Assembly (NCBI GenBank): GCA_031308135.1
Contig: JAHLJT010008756.1
Coordinates: 75,251,397-75,315,396, forward strand
Direction of reading: 5' to 3'
Origin: Acheta domesticus
Taxonomy: Eukaryota > Arthropoda > Insecta > Orthoptera > Gryllidae
DNA: 64,000 nucleotides
The translations under genes and the position numbers were made by a program. Numbering within the stretch: the stretch's first letter is position 1; each line of letters begins with the position of its first letter. A model generated the notes under the pieces. That model was not told where the DNA came from. It did not search any database and saw nothing but the letters and a program-made list of their open reading frames with translations. This document shows positions 9,400 to 22,379 of this stretch, in pieces.

Positions 9400-12300
9400 G
9401 TTTACCTGCATCAGATAGTGGACTACGTAGATTTCTAAGTAACCGAGGGCATCCTACGTAAGAATAAGTGTGATTTGTGCCGGTCACGATCCAACAAAAT
9501 GCCAGAAGACATAAATGCACTAAAGTAAGTGAAAGTACTTTAAAAAGACAACTCTTATTAATTGAGAATAAATATGTTGCATAAAATAATATATCGTTTC
9601 TTCAGGGTTGTCCACAGGTTACCAGAAGGAAGATAAACTATAATATTATAAAGCTACTGAACATTATTTCTCTACTTCATCGCAATGTAATTTCACAATA
9701 ATTCGGCCAAAGCCAGAAAACTATTAACTGAGATTTTTTTAATTCGGCGAAACACACTAAAAACTGTATTATTGTATTATAACTGTAATATTAAAGGATA
9801 ATGATAAGTTGTACAGAAGCTGTTGCGTAGAATTGTATACCAATAAAGTAGACGATAAGTAAGCAACTGTCAAAAACGACGAAACTAAATTGATATTTAT
9901 ACCTATACAACGAAAATTGGTATTTTTAGCATAAATTTACATTTAACATGTGACACAAATATATGTAGAACTTCCCAATCTTGTTGGTAACGTTTAAGGT
10001 TTTATACTTAAAAAGTCATTTCATTTTATTGAAATATAAAGTTGCGTACTGATAGATATTTCGATTGTTTAATGCATAATAGAACGCCGTATCTGCAGGT
10101 TCTCTTAATAACGAAGATTCTTCCAGCCCATTCTCATGAAATTAATAAGTTAATTTAAAGCGAAAGTTGCCGGACTCCTTACAGAGTAAAGATGTGAAAA
10201 TTGAATCAACTTTGCGTAACAGCAATTACCAGTTTAACCGACTGTTATTCGAAGAGAGTTTCATTATGAAATTCAGCATTTCCTTGACAATCAGTACACT
10301 TGGAATTTCCCCTCGTTTAGCTCAATCAAAGCAGAGACAAGAGCTAATTATGTCGTCACGAATATCGTGTTGCAAATCAATTCGGTCAAGTACGCACCGA
10401 TAAGATAACTGTTGCCATCACTTCACTGTTTTACGTCAAACAAGTAGTCGTTTCTTCATACGCTAAGAACCCAATTTTCACGTTTCGTAGTGAAGCAAAT
10501 CTTTTCCTCCTATCACCATTTTTAAAATACAATTTTTATTACAAATATATTGTGAATTTAAAAAAGACGTAAAGGTTTCCGCAATATTGAAAATACGTAC
10601 TGGAAGGACTGAAACAGACCATTTTTTATATATTGTATTGTTTTATTATATAATATATTAAAACAAATACATTATATACATTTCATACCAATATTTTTTT
10701 TTGTTTTAACCTCAACTTAATTCGTAACTACAGTGTTCAGTAATTAATAAAAATTTCAAGTAAATTAACGCAAGAATTTTGCATCCTGCCTCATTTATTA
10801 CTACGTAAACAACGTCTCAACATTTTAATTCTTATGTTTTTCACTACTCTTTTTAATATTAGATGAATCAATAATGTTGAGAGAAATCACTACAGAACTT
10901 TAAAACTTGTAGATAATACTTTTTAATGTGAAACATAATACTTAACAAAGAAAAAATACCAAGAGTAAGAACAAAATCAATTTACATACAATTTTTCACC
11001 ATTTAATTTACAACACAAAATTCGATGCCCAGAAGTTTTTCATATGACTAAAACTCACGCGTTTAAGAATCGAAATATTACAGTTAATGTGCAGTTAACT
11101 TCACTTCAAGCTTTAGCAACCGACTGAACAAAACGTACATGATACTGTTAAGTCAAATTCTTCAAAGAATTAGACATCCCGGACAGGAATCGCACTCAGC
11201 TTTCCTACTGTACACCCAGTTCTAAGGTGGTGGCAATTGAAGATATTGCTATTGTCAGTCTTAAGTTACAATTTTTGTTTTCTCAACTTAATTTTTTTAT
11301 TATTTTTCTCTTCTGAGGATGCGAAGGTGTCACATCTCTATGGTGTCTTAAGTTTTATGCAATGCTCCATAAAGTTCTGTACTTTCCAACATATCAACAT
11401 ACATCACGATCTTTTTGGAGGAGAAATGAATGGAAGCAACCGACAGTCTGGGGAAGTTCATAATCACGAGCCCGAGTGAGGGCGCGATGAATGTTAAATG
11501 CAGAATGACGAATGACGCGTGAAAAAAGGAATGATAGTGGAAGTCAATGTCAAATCTGAAAGTAAAACTGTATGTTCATGTGCCGAATACAAAAAATTAA
11601 AACAGTGAAAAAGACATGAAAACTCGCTTTGGGTGATTTCATTTAAATAAAAATGAGAAATATATTATTCTAAAATATTACACAAAAATGAATAGAATGT
11701 AATTATATATTTCGTAAATTAACCTGTTTATATTGTTTATTGAGATAATTGTATTTGTAAAAAGTTATTCATTTTATAATAGCCTTTAATATGTACTATT
11801 TAAGAAGAAACGAGCAAATCTTTATTCATTCTGTACAATTTTAGGCATTTTTGGACATTTCCTATAGATTGATATGCTTGGTGCAGTTGAAGTTGAAATT
11901 TTGTTCCTACCACATACTTCTCTCACACCACAGTATTCTCGGAATGTATCATGTTTAGGTATTAACACTCAATTGTATGACTCAATAGATTTCAATGCGA
12001 TATAACATTATTTTCAATTATTATCTTGTTTGATTTACAATAATTCATTTTGAAAATACAACTGAAAGTTCTATTGATCCGGATCATTCCCTCTCTCTTT
12101 AAAAGCGTCGTTCAATACCCGAATTTACAGTTCAATTTTTGTCGGTCTGCAGGGAAAAAACAATTGCGAAGAGTTAATCAACAATAGCAGATGCATACAC
12201 TAAATTGCTACCTAAAGCAAGCCATTGCTGAAGTTAGCGTGGCGCGATTCGTACTCTAAATTACAGCTGCATGTGTAATTAAACAACAAAGTTCACTTTC

Positions 12301-13370
12301 CTCATCAAAATTGCAGGTTAAATTCGGGACTTCCGCAGGCGCAGTATTAACGTAAATCACGCATTCTGTGTTTAAAACAAAACAAGTTTTATATTTGTTT
12401 GTCTGCAACCTACTAATTAGATGTAGAAAACAAACACTCATAGTTCGAAACAACACAAGGTTCTCCGAGTTGCATTCTATTTATTGGAAATGTTTCAAAT
12501 TGTACAATTGGGCAGCTAATATTTGGATCGGTTATTTTTTTTAATGAATATAATAATAAAACGCTTCCAAATATGCAGTAGACACATCGGTTGAATTTCG
12601 AATTAATCACATAGAAAACTATAATAGTTAAGAAAGTGACACAAACGTGAATATTGTAATTTCCCAGTTTTATCGTTTTTGTTATTTTGAATATTTGGAG
12701 ATATTATTTGGGACAGACTAATCTTCTTTGAGATGGGTAATATTTGCTCGTCCTTGGTAACATTCAGGGTTCAAAATACCTTGGTAACGCTAGGTTTAGT
12801 TATCGCCCGGACATCAGAATGTTAAAAGCCATTTTATCTCTGTTTTAAGTATTGCTGCTCATATTGTATTACACGAAAATAAAAAATTCTATTTCAACCA
12901 TTAAGATTAAGATATCATTTGGAGATCAGTATGTTAAAAGTCATGTATTCCATCATAGCTGATGGAAAAGAAGCCTAAAGCTTTCAGGTCGAGCTTAATT
13001 CATGCATTAACCAATGATATCTGATGCATTTACAGTATTTAAATTTCCTTGGAAACGTACCATATCGTTCATTCTACAGATGATATTGACTGAGGCGTGC
13101 AAATTCAAGCAAAAGCTCGAAAAATAAATTCAAGTAAACAAGTAGCTCAATAAGAATTTGCGATTAAATTCATTTATTAACAGTTGCAAAAACTAAGAAG
13201 TATGCTTGTAAAACTGCATTGATTTCCTACAAAACGCAAAAGAAACACATTTCAATCCTCAAAACATTCGAACTTTTTCAGCTCAATAAATGAATAATTG
13301 AGGGTGTTCCCCGGTGAGCATTTCGAATCTATAGAACATTAACACTGCGATATCTCCCATTCCTGTGGAA
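9400..13370. other. AT-rich stretch, nothing firm
   Basis: About 4 kb without a convincing frame. A weak tRNA-like box lies near 11180. The rest appears to be unique AT-rich DNA. Confidence 0.4.
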
Positions 13371-13377
13371 GTGCGCC

Positions 13378-13781
13378 CAGTGGCGTAGCTAGCAAGGGGC
13401 AGAGGGGGCGGTCCGCCCCGGGTGGCACCATTTCCAGGGTGACACCAAGTAGAAAATTTTATAGTTGAATTATATGGAATTTGAATGATTTATTTAAAAA
13501 TTATAGATTTTGATGAAATCGTAGATAAGTTTGACACCTTTAAATCTCGAAAAGAGTTTTTATAAATAGTGTTAGTTACTAGTTTTATATTATTTATTTA
13601 AAAAATATTCTGAACTACATGCAGTTTTAATATATTATCAATAAATGCCATGTGCAAACATACTTGAATCTTCATTAAAAATATATAAACTTTTCACTAA
13701 TAGACATTTTTATATTTAATTTGTGGGGGGGTGACACCATTAGTTGTGCCCTGGGTGAGACCAACCGAGGCTACGCCACTG
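13378..13781. mobile_element. hAT-type non-autonomous DNA transposon with target duplication
   Basis: Terminal inverted repeats read CAGTGGCGTAGC at the left and GCTACGCCACTG at the right. The flanking octamers are AGTGCGCC and AGCGCGCC, matching at 7 of 8, the 8-bp duplication typical of hAT insertion. Subterminal mirrored blocks include GGTGACACCA near both ends. The inside is AT-rich with no transposase. The element was mobilised in trans by an absent hAT transposase. Confidence 0.9.
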
Positions 13782-13789
13782 AGCGCGCC

Positions 13790-14100
13790 AAAAACACTTC
13801 CCACCAACGCGCCTCGCACCTTCTGAGTAACCGCCGTCGCACCAGCCAGCGTCAATGCTCGGGATGTGTAGCGGGAGGGGGGAGGGGAGGGGAGCGGGCA
13901 AAAGATGCCTTTGGGAACGGAAGAGCACCGCCGCCGCCCGCGCTGCCCCACAGGAGAAAACGCTGCAGCGCCCTCAAGCGGCTTAGTCTCCAACTGTATC
14001 ACTTACTTAACGCGGCGCAAGACGAGAGACCGACGGCGGGGGCGGAGCCGGGGCTGGCGTGTGCATTGGGTCGAAACCCGACAGTAGGCGCGCAAAGGAG
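13790..14100. other. GC-rich islet
   Basis: CpG-rich DNA immediately right of the hAT element grades into a purine repeat. The frames on both strands are compositional. Confidence 0.35.
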
Positions 14101-14104
14101 CATG

Positions 14105-14500
14105 TATAGAAAAAGTGAAAGCGAAGCGGAAGAGTTGAGAAGTGAAGGCAGAGAGCAAGAGAGGAGAAGTAAAAGCGAAGCGAAAGAGAGAAAGCGAAGC
14201 GAAAGAGAGAAAGCGAAGTGAAAGAAAGAAAGCGAAGTGAAAGAGAGAAAGGGAAGTGAAAGAAAGAAAGCGAAGTGAAAGAGAGAAAGCGAAGCGAAAG
14301 AGAAAAAGCGAAGCGAAAGAGAGGAAGCGAAGAGAAATAGAGGAAGCGAAGCGAAAGAGGGTCCATTAAAAGAGAAAAAGCGTTCAAAAGAGAAAAAAAC
14401 GAACGCAAAGAGAAAAGAAAGGAAAGAGAGGAAGAGCAGCAGAGAGAGAAAGTGACGCGAAAGAGAGAAAGAAGTGAAAAACAGAAAGAGAAGGCAAATA
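14105..14500 (+). repeat. Purine-rich imperfect minisatellite
   Basis: Many degenerate units combine AAGCGAAG with AAAGAGAG, about 18-28 bases per unit. The plus strand is almost all purines. This produces the lysine/glutamate/serine-rich frame (plus) and the phenylalanine/leucine/serine-rich frame (minus), neither believable as a gene. Confidence 0.9.
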
Positions 14501-14536
14501 ATGAAACAGGAGCGAAATAAATTATTTACAAGTACA

Positions 14537-15085
14537 TTACATAAAACTCAGAATGGTTTTAGTTTCCATACCCTGAATTAACTCCTGGATTATTGATACT
14601 GTTTTACTGTGCGCCAAGAAATTTCCCCGCATGAACCACGAGCTTCTATTATAAATTGCATTTATGTTGGTAGCAACCAGATCACTGGGAAACAAGTGAA
14701 AGGGGCAACATTTCCAGTATCTGTTATGATTGTGGTGAGTACGCAACTGACGTTTTAATTTATTACGAGTGTATAAGCTGCAGTTTGTGTTACCAACATA
14801 ATTTCTGTTGCTATCACATTCACCAGCCACTGGTGCCACTGGGGATAGAATTTCCTGTCGCACATTATAAACCCTGAGTTGCAGGCTCTATTCAAATAAA
14901 TTAGGTTTTTGTATTTCAGCATCCGTGAGAGAAAACGGTGGTCGGCTGTTCCGTTTACCTCTACCTCGACCTGATTCTCTCGCTGCGATTGGCTCAACTT
15001 GTGATAACGTAATTATTCGTGCTATAAAATCTAAAACGTCATCATTTGTACCGTAAAACTCCAGATTATTAATGATTTCTTGCAA
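14537..15085 (-). other. Chain of short minus-strand frames, possible transposon relic
   Basis: Three overlapping minus frames follow one another in different phases (about 15085-14888, 14997-14755, 14863-14537), which can mean a frameshifted relic. The segment PPFSLTDAEIQK is faintly like the lead-in to Harbinger-type transposases, but no catalytic residues are visible. I leave the identity open. Confidence 0.2.
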
Positions 15086-15169
15086 CAGAAAAAGACGTTT
15101 ATAATGCTGGAATACAAAAAACTACTATTATCAATTAAGTCAGCTTCTAGTTACTTCTTTTATTTTTTT

Positions 15170-15390
15170 GATTCGACTCATTGTGCGCGGGGTGCGGCGT
15201 GCCTTGCGCCAGCCCACCGGAAGAGGCTGTCGCGGAGGCCTCGCGCAGGAATTAAGAGCGCTGCCGCGCGCCCACGTAATATTCAAGCGGACGGCTCAGT
15301 CACCCCGGCGGAAAACAGCCCTTTCGTGTACCCTCCCGCGCCTCTCCGGCAAATGCGCCAACACCTGTCACGCAACTAAAGAGCATGCCG
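15170..15390. other. GC-rich islet
   Basis: A CpG-rich patch with GCGC-rich words. No domain is visible in any frame. Confidence 0.35.
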
Positions 15391-15399
15391 CATTTGCAA

Positions 15400-15935
15400 G
15401 AGGAATATCTCGCTGGGTGTGAAGTAATCGTTTGCTACAAGAAAATTCAACTACAGACAAGAGGAGTCTGAGTAAACGTAGGTATTTGTGCCTCACGACC
15501 TCCATGACGTGCACAACTTTGCCGGGTTGTACCTGTATTTCGGGCGCCGTGCTTTCAATGAGCCGAAAAAGTTCATTACGATCCTCGATTTCCGTAGCAT
15601 AAACCCTGCCTTTCATTAACCCCAGTTCCAAAAGTCTTGGCAGTACCTGAGTTTTGAAATTCAGATACTGAACCCCTCTTAAACGCTCGGGTAAGAAGTG
15701 AGGACCGATGATAAATTCATTCACAATGCCATCCGACACTTTTATAGAGAATCGCTCTCGGTGAGCAACACTATGTGCAACGTGCGGATTTTCTCGGCCC
15801 TCACATGCAAATTGTGCACATTTATTGTGTCAGTTCTTATAAAACACGCTTCACCTGACCTAAGAACGAAATTCCTGTTTTTCTTTGCATTTGCACAGGA
15901 AATACATAGAGAATTGAAAACGACGTTATAAGTCT
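15400..15935 (-). pseudogene. Mariner/Tc1-type DDE transposase relic, internally deleted
   Basis: On the minus strand, NEFIIGPHFLPERL followed by VQYLNF and VLPRLLE matches the region after the second catalytic aspartate block in a common arthropod mariner-like transposase family. Upstream, in another phase (15742-15935), SGEACFIRTDTINVHNLHV matches the block holding the first catalytic aspartate, but that residue is lost. After VLPRLLE the frame jumps directly to MKGRVYATEIED and then PGKVVHVMEVVRHKYL, which belong near the C terminus. The segment with the third acidic residue is therefore missing. At least one frameshift plus one large deletion make it inactive. Confidence 0.7.
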
Positions 15936-15939
15936 CTAC

Positions 15940-18070
15940 TACGCAAATGCTGTACCCGCTGGATATAGAAACGTCGTAATCTCTCCGCAAGAGTTGTTCG
16001 CCTGACGCGGGAACGTAATGCATTGACCTCGCGCGCTATTTACCTTGTGCTCACGTCCGAGGCTTCTGGAAAAGTATTAGCAACTGCGTTTTCCAGAGAA
16101 GTGTCAAGCTCTGACGCGAGGTGAAGCCGCTCGCTCACTTGCAGCAGCCCATGTTACACGAGCACAAGCGCATAGTGCAAAGTTTAACGTTAATTATTTA
16201 CAAAACTAAACAATTAAGATTATCCAATTTTGGCAAATTCAGTCTGTACATTACATATGAGATAAGGTCCCGGGGTATTAGCAACAGGAACTGAAGTACT
16301 TTGAATAATCACAAATTTGAGGGTAAGATAAACTCATATTTAAAACTAAATCTTACTTCAACCATCCAAAATTCAAGCAATGAGTGGAAGTTGGATTTGT
16401 GGGTCTCAATGTGGATTCGTTACTTTCATTTTAAGGTGCAAAACAATTAGGACAGATTTTTTTTCTAACAATTATGCAATTCATTATTATTCATAGAAGT
16501 TTGTGGAAATAGCACAGTAGTGAGTATATGAAAATATCTAGAAGCAATGAATTTCGTTTACAAGCACGTATTTTGTAATACTTATAAATTATTTTAACTG
16601 AGGTTACCATCTACTAAAAGACTTTGTACACGTTAGACCAACATTGCAACATTGCTTAATTTCTTTAGTTTAGGTAATTCTAATCAAATATTGATATTTA
16701 TGATAAAAAGAGAAACTATTTGAAAACATTTTAAAATCAAGCACTTTGTTTTGTCACTATTTTAATCTGTCAAACTAGAAATAGCACCTTTAATTTTGAT
16801 AAGCATCCATTAGCCTACGATTACATACTTCACCACGACCCCTTGACAATTCTTTTCCAACAAGATTGTCTTTTCAGATAAATAATATCTGGTTTCACAT
16901 CAATTTCGTCACTACATTCCTGCTCTTCGGCTATTATATCACACTCCAAAAAAGCATTTCGAGCACCAAGAGAACTGGAATATGGTAAACAGGAAAGAAT
17001 TTTGCCACATAATTAAACACTCAACGAATTTCGAGGAGAATTGTTTCCATAAAATTGATAGTGATGTCTTTTCACCAAAGTTTTAAGCAACCCATTATAT
17101 ATCATTAACTTTCTCAAGAAAAAGTAGAATATTTAAATACTGAATCTGAACGTTCTACGAAGTCAGTTCATACCTTCACAAGGGACCATTAACGAATACA
17201 AACTTACAAGGTCCTCAATAACTTTAGATATCCATCCCTTTTCAAGTATGAGATCAAAATGTCTGAATACATGTAAATTTGTACCTGATATTTTAACTCT
17301 GATAAGAAAAATATGTTAATAAAGATTTAAGTGGAACTCAATAAGTATTTTTTTCATCTTTACCGCGGTCGTGGCAGATTTTGAAACTTAAGTAATCAGA
17401 GACGAACTGAGAGACCGCATGTAACAAAAAGTGGATAAAAACAATGGAGATTAGGGAACTTACTCTAGGTACCAAAAGATGCTCGGGAATGTTTAAAAAT
17501 ATTTTAATGAAAAAATTAATTAGAATGGAAGATGAGCCTTAGAACGTTTAAGTATGGCAAGAGTGTCAAAAATGCATCAAATTCTTTAAGTTATGAACTA
17601 AAGTATTCGAACTCAACCATGCCCATTACATCGGTAGGTGGCCGCAAAGAATGACACGTGTTTTGCTTAGAAAGTAACGTTTCTTATTTCTAGGCAAGAA
17701 GGAGAAAGAAGGCACATTGGGCATGAGAATTGATTGGCAACCGACATACGTTGTGAAGTAGAAGTTTGAGCTATGATTTTCAGGAGAAGTTAGGTTTCAT
17801 TAAAAAACTGTTAAATATCCTAAAAATTATTGAGTAAGCAAGGAAGTATTATCGGGAATTATATAATTCCAAACTAAAGGGAAAACTTAATTCGTAAGAA
17901 TACGTATGACCATTAACTGAGAAGATGGAGGGTAAAGAATGAGCGTCGGCCAAGAGAGCTGGTGTGCGTTTAAAGTAAATCAAACTTTTCATATTTTCTT
18001 TTAAAAAATCAACATATTCTAAAAGAACTAGTTTTGTGTCCAATAAAATAAAATTGAATAATGATAATGT
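15940..18070. other. AT-rich stretch, nothing recognised
   Basis: No supported feature. Confidence 0.4.
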
Positions 18071-18074
18071 GTCA

Positions 18075-18288
18075 ATGTTAGTATTTTGATAGTAATTTGA
18101 GTACAAAATTAGACTTTCTGACATGTAACTTAAGTAAACGGGCCTTTCCTGTAGCAGCCCTTGCAACAGTCGCCGTTGGTAAATGTGGCCTTCGCGGCGT
18201 CGAGACTGTTTCGTGGTGACAGGGAGTGTGAGGGGGGTGGCCGTGAAGGATAGAGGCATAACTACAGCAATTCATGGTCTTGACACGA
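18075..18288 (-). repeat. Inverted repeat pair, left arm (about 215 bp)
   Basis: The reverse complement of this arm matches 19057-19270 along its whole length. Shared landmarks are GTGTCAAGACC, GTTATGCCTCT, CGCCGCGAAGGCCAC, GCAAGGGCTGCTAC and CAAAATACTAACAT. It is GC-richer than its surroundings. The two 60-70 codon frames on the arms share RRP and VARAAT patches simply because the arms are homologous. Confidence 0.85.
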
Positions 18289-19056
18289 AGATCGTATGAA
18301 CAAACATCAATATTAACGATCAGATTGAGAGAGTTTTCCTACTTGTTCATCTGAATTGAACTTTTCTTCTACTGAAATCCCAAAGCAAGTATAACAAAAT
18401 AAGGATAGAATAACAAAAAGAACAAAATAAAATAATTTGTAGCAGAAAAACGATAATAATAAAGGTCCTTTTCAAACTTACAAGAATGGAGTTCAGTGTG
18501 TTATGGCAGAAACAATCTATCATTTTAAAACATGGGAAGGAAATAAGTGCTTAAAGATTTTTATTGTAATATCTCCATTAATTCATCAAAGAATAGGTAG
18601 ACATTTTCTATTATTATTTACTGTTAATAAACTTATTTAAACACGTACCAAAAGAACAAAGCAATAAACATTTTTAAATACTCTTGACAGTCTATCATTG
18701 TAAATTTACTAAACTTAAATACAAATGCGCATCTGCAGTCACGACTTCTAATAGTGATAGGAGGAGTTATTCACTTCATAACGCCACGTGCTGCCACAAA
18801 CTTGAAAATTTTCATCGGAAGATGAAACGTACTGTTTTCTTTTCTGTTAATGAACAGCAATAGAGGTACCGTTCGAAGTGGACGAATGATCATCTTAATT
18901 AGAAATGAAATTTACCAACGAATAGACTGTGTTTGGATTCTTGTCAAGTTTGAAAATGATATTCATTATTAAAGAAGACAAGTAAAATGCAGATAAATCA
19001 ATGGGAAAAATCTCTCATTCAAATCGTTAAAATTGGTAATTCTTAGTGTGACTATT

Positions 19057-19270
19057 GTGTCAAGACCCTGGATTGCTGCAGTTATGCCTCTTATCCCTCA
19101 CTGCCACCTCTCTCAGTCTCCTCTTTCCACGCACGTCTTGTCGCCGCGAAGGCCACTTTCCCCGAAGGCGAGAGTCGCAAGGGCTGCTACGCGAAATATT
19201 GTCCGTTTATTCAAAATCACGTATCATGAAGTCTAGTTTCAGACTCAAATGACTGTCAAAATACTAACAT
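19057..19270 (+). repeat. Inverted repeat pair, right arm (about 215 bp)
   Basis: Mirror of 18075-18288, separated by about 770 bp of AT-rich DNA. The GTGTCAAGACC ends face inward. The two arms are noticeably diverged, so the duplication is old, or they are two independent copies of one repeat family. Confidence 0.85.
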
Positions 19271-19279
19271 AACGATACA

Positions 19280-20860
19280 TCATTTTATTCCTCTTTTCAT
19301 GATTTATCTATTGCTGGTGAGAAAAATATATAGTTCCATTTGAAAAAGCAAAAAAGATTAAATTTCCCGAAAACTAAAAATATTATAGACAATTTCTCTA
19401 CGGCAAAATACTTGCCCCTTAATTCCACATTGTTAAGCGAAAACTGAATTTTGATATCCTGAACCGTTTAAAAGTTATAAGGGTGATTCATAGTTGGTGG
19501 GACTCCTGTAAAAGAAGTAGTACGGTGGCATCGTATGTCGTATGATGATATTATTTTGGAAGCCAAAACATGAGAAATAAAGTATATTTTACAACTAAAA
19601 AGAAAATTAGTAAAGCCGTGGGTGGAAAGTAGTTCTCATTTCGAACAAAATTTTTTAAAAAATACAAAAATATTCACTACATTTGTAAGTGTTTATATGT
19701 TTAATTATTTATGTAAATAACCTTGATTCCTTCATAAAATTCCTAAAAAAAACCTAATTCCTTCTTTCCTAAATATTCTGAGCACGATGCAATGGCAATG
19801 GTTGTGCCAGACCCTCCACGATCGCTGAGTACTACAAACCAACAAACCGAAATGAAAGAGTGGTTTAAAGTAACTCTTGACAGGAAGATACTGAAATCAC
19901 GTGATAACGAAGATCAACAATATTAAAATGAAAGAGGAAGTAATTTCGGGCTGACAGTCTGTGAACATTGTCTAAGGATATTAAAGGTCTGTAAAAACAA
20001 GAGAATAGTTTCTATAACCACGCAAGCGCTGCTCTTTGCTTGTTGTCAAGCTCTAATGTGTTGTCAGAGAGGACCTATCATGTTATCTTTTCCGAGAGAA
20101 TGTCAACGCTTCGTTTGACCTATGCGAGAACCTTTGCCCTGCAAATGAGTTTGCTCATGAATAGGAAACAAACAATTGTCAGGCCGACTCCGGTCGACAG
20201 GAGTCACTATAGTCAAGAAGTAACTGTCTCGTTTTCCTTCATGAACATTGAAATAACTGATACTCTATCGACTTAATTTGAAAACTGTTGTTGGTACATA
20301 AAAAGTAAATACAGTGACCTAATGTAAAATCATGTCAAAAATATATATTTATAATTAGTCTGCACACACTTTCGTGTAATAAATTGTTATGAAAATGAAA
20401 TCTGATTCATCATAAAAAATGTATAAATTTCCCACTTTACTGTAAATAAGATATTAAAAGTTCGTCGGTACGGTCAAAATTATTGCTGAGGCGTGGATTA
20501 CATTTGGTTTCAGATGTTTGAATATTTAGGAGTTATTGACCAACTCGATAACACGAAATCTTGACGACATTTAACTCCTCGCACATTTGTAAACAATTTC
20601 AACAATTGAGTTTCGAGAAAATTGAGAAAATATATTAGCGTTAAGAGAGCTTAACAAAAAACAATTACATAATTATTTATTCTTCCAAAACGTTTAGGCA
20701 CAAGAAAAACTACTAAATATTGTTTCACATTTTGAGGTAAAGCCTTGTAAACGCGGCCGTTTTAAGACAGGACGATTTTGTTGTCCAATGAATACGTAAA
20801 AGAGAGCTCCAGACAGCAAGAGCTATCGGCCTGGTGTGAATGTCCATCGCTGTATGGACT
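19280..20860. other. AT-rich stretch, nothing firm
   Basis: No gene seen. The string starting GGGTGATTCATAG near 19483 resembles the ends of some insect mariner-like elements, but no partner end was found. Confidence 0.35.
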
Positions 20861-20879
20861 CGAGTCCTAGCCTCTCCCA

Positions 20880-21200
20880 CATACGATGCAACGACAACAA
20901 TAGTTGACTCACCTCGCGGGGAACTCGCAGGGAAAATACAAGACCAATCTGCACCTGGACGGAACGCAAGCTGCCCGGGTTCGAGACCAGAGCGCCTGCG
21001 TTGGCGCGCGCCCTTCATTTGCCTTGCAAATGGCGCGGAAGCCAACGGACGCGCTGCTGGCGCGCTCTTTCGACTTTCCCGGGCAGCTGCATTAGGATGG
21101 CTGGCTTTCCCGGGCGGGCGTTCCAGCTGGGCGCGACGCGACCCAAGTAAATTGGCCAAGGGCGCTAAATATATCATCGGCGCGAAAGAAAAGTGACGCA
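20880..21200. other. GC-rich islet
   Basis: CpG-rich, with repeated GGCGCG words and a B-box-like GGTTCGAGACC at about 20979 but no matching A box. Both strands are open over more than 110 codons without a recognisable domain. It could be a promoter or first exon; not demonstrable. Confidence 0.35.
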
Positions 21201-21209
21201 TTTCACACA

Positions 21210-21880
21210 TTGTTATTTTTGCACGAGAACGGTTTTAACCTGAGCGGTGCCGTAAATTTCGCAAAGTTTTACTTCACCGGCTGTATTGTGAAATTCCTAC
21301 ACTAAAATTTTACTCGTAAATATAGACTGTTTTCTGCACGTGTTTCTTCCCTTTGACGAAGAATGACGAATTTTGAGATGTGTTACTATTGTGCAACAGC
21401 AATATTTCACGTGATTTGGATTAAATCGCAATAGTATTGGCAAATATTCGCAAAAATTCAATTTGAGGACGATCGTGACGTAAATTATTCATAGTGATTT
21501 TCTTTCAAAACTAAATGCAAAATAGCAGTATCATCATGAAATGCCTAATTATTGTGTCCTGGTGAGGAGTTTGATTCATACTTTAGTGAATCGATTCCGA
21601 CAATAAGGAATTTTTATTGGCGAAAACTTTGGAGAGCTGGTGATGGCGAGGGTGCGTGGCAATGGCTTCAGAGAAGAAGGGATGTGTGGAATGGCGGGGT
21701 AGGGAAGGAATGGCGGGGTAGCGGCGATAAGAACTGTTTGAGCAAGAAGGGCTGGGAGCACGGCGGAGGTCGACGACGGGAGGGCGTGGGTGAAGATCGA
21801 GATGATAAAGTGAAGGGAGGGGCGAAGAAGTGAGAGAAGGAGAGTGGGAGACAGAGACGGAGAGCGAAGGAGGAAGGGAG
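21210..21880. other. Unique AT-rich DNA running into a purine-rich tract
   Basis: From about 21640 the plus strand becomes G- and A-rich and leads into the tandem duplication. No gene is recognised. Confidence 0.4.
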
Positions 21881-21884
21881 AGAG

Positions 21885-22350
21885 TGAAAGAGAGAGAGAG
21901 GACGAGAGAGCGGGAAATGGTGAGGCTGAAAGGGCGAGGGTGGAAAGGTGAGTGTGGAAGAGTGAGAGGGAAGGGCGAGGGTCGAAAGGCGAGGGGAAGG
22001 GCAACGAGAGGGTAAGAGATGAAGGGCGATAGCGATTGAGAGAAGGGAAATGGCGGTGCAGCGAGGTCGCAAGGGTGTGGGCGGAGGGGCGAGAGAGAGG
22101 CGAGAGGGGAGAGCGAGAGAGGGAGGGAGAAAGGAAGAGAGAGCGGGAGATGGTGAAGCTGGAAGGGCGAGAGTGGAAGGGTAAGTGTGTAAGAGTGCAA
22201 GGGAAGGGCGGAGGTTGAAAGGAGAGGGGAATGGCAACGGGAGGGTAAGAAAAGAAGGGCGATAGCGATTGAGAGAAGGGAAATGGCGGTGCAGCGAGGT
22301 CGCAAGAGCGTGGGCGGAGGGGCGAGAGAGACAGGATGGAGGGTGACAGG
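21885..22350. repeat. Tandem duplication of a 233-bp purine-rich unit
   Basis: Two units repeat at a 233-bp period. CGGGAAATGGTGAGGCTG at 21911 matches CGGGAGATGGTGAAGCTG at 22144. GGCGATAGCGATTGAGAG at 22024 recurs at 22257, with the next 30 bases conserved too. Because the plus strand is nearly all purines, the minus strand lacks stops in all three frames. The 283-, 294- and 340-codon minus frames over 21576-22605 are therefore composition artefacts rich in P, S and L. Confidence 0.9.
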
Positions 22351-22379
22351 GTGAGCGGGGAAAAAAGCGAGAACGTGAG

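Noticed and set aside
11170..11235. tRNA-like boxes near CAGGAATCGCACTC
   Set aside because: Only a weak B-box resemblance; no A box at the right spacing and no second copy.
14007..14408. Serine/phenylalanine/leucine-rich 133-codon minus frame
   Set aside because: Product of the AAGCGAAG/AAAGAGAG repeat; no domain.
19480..19620. Possible transposon end GGGTGATTCATAG
   Set aside because: No matching end within several kb.
20970..21000. B-box-like GGTTCGAGACC in a GC-rich islet
   Set aside because: No A box 40-60 bases upstream and no similarity to either SINE family.
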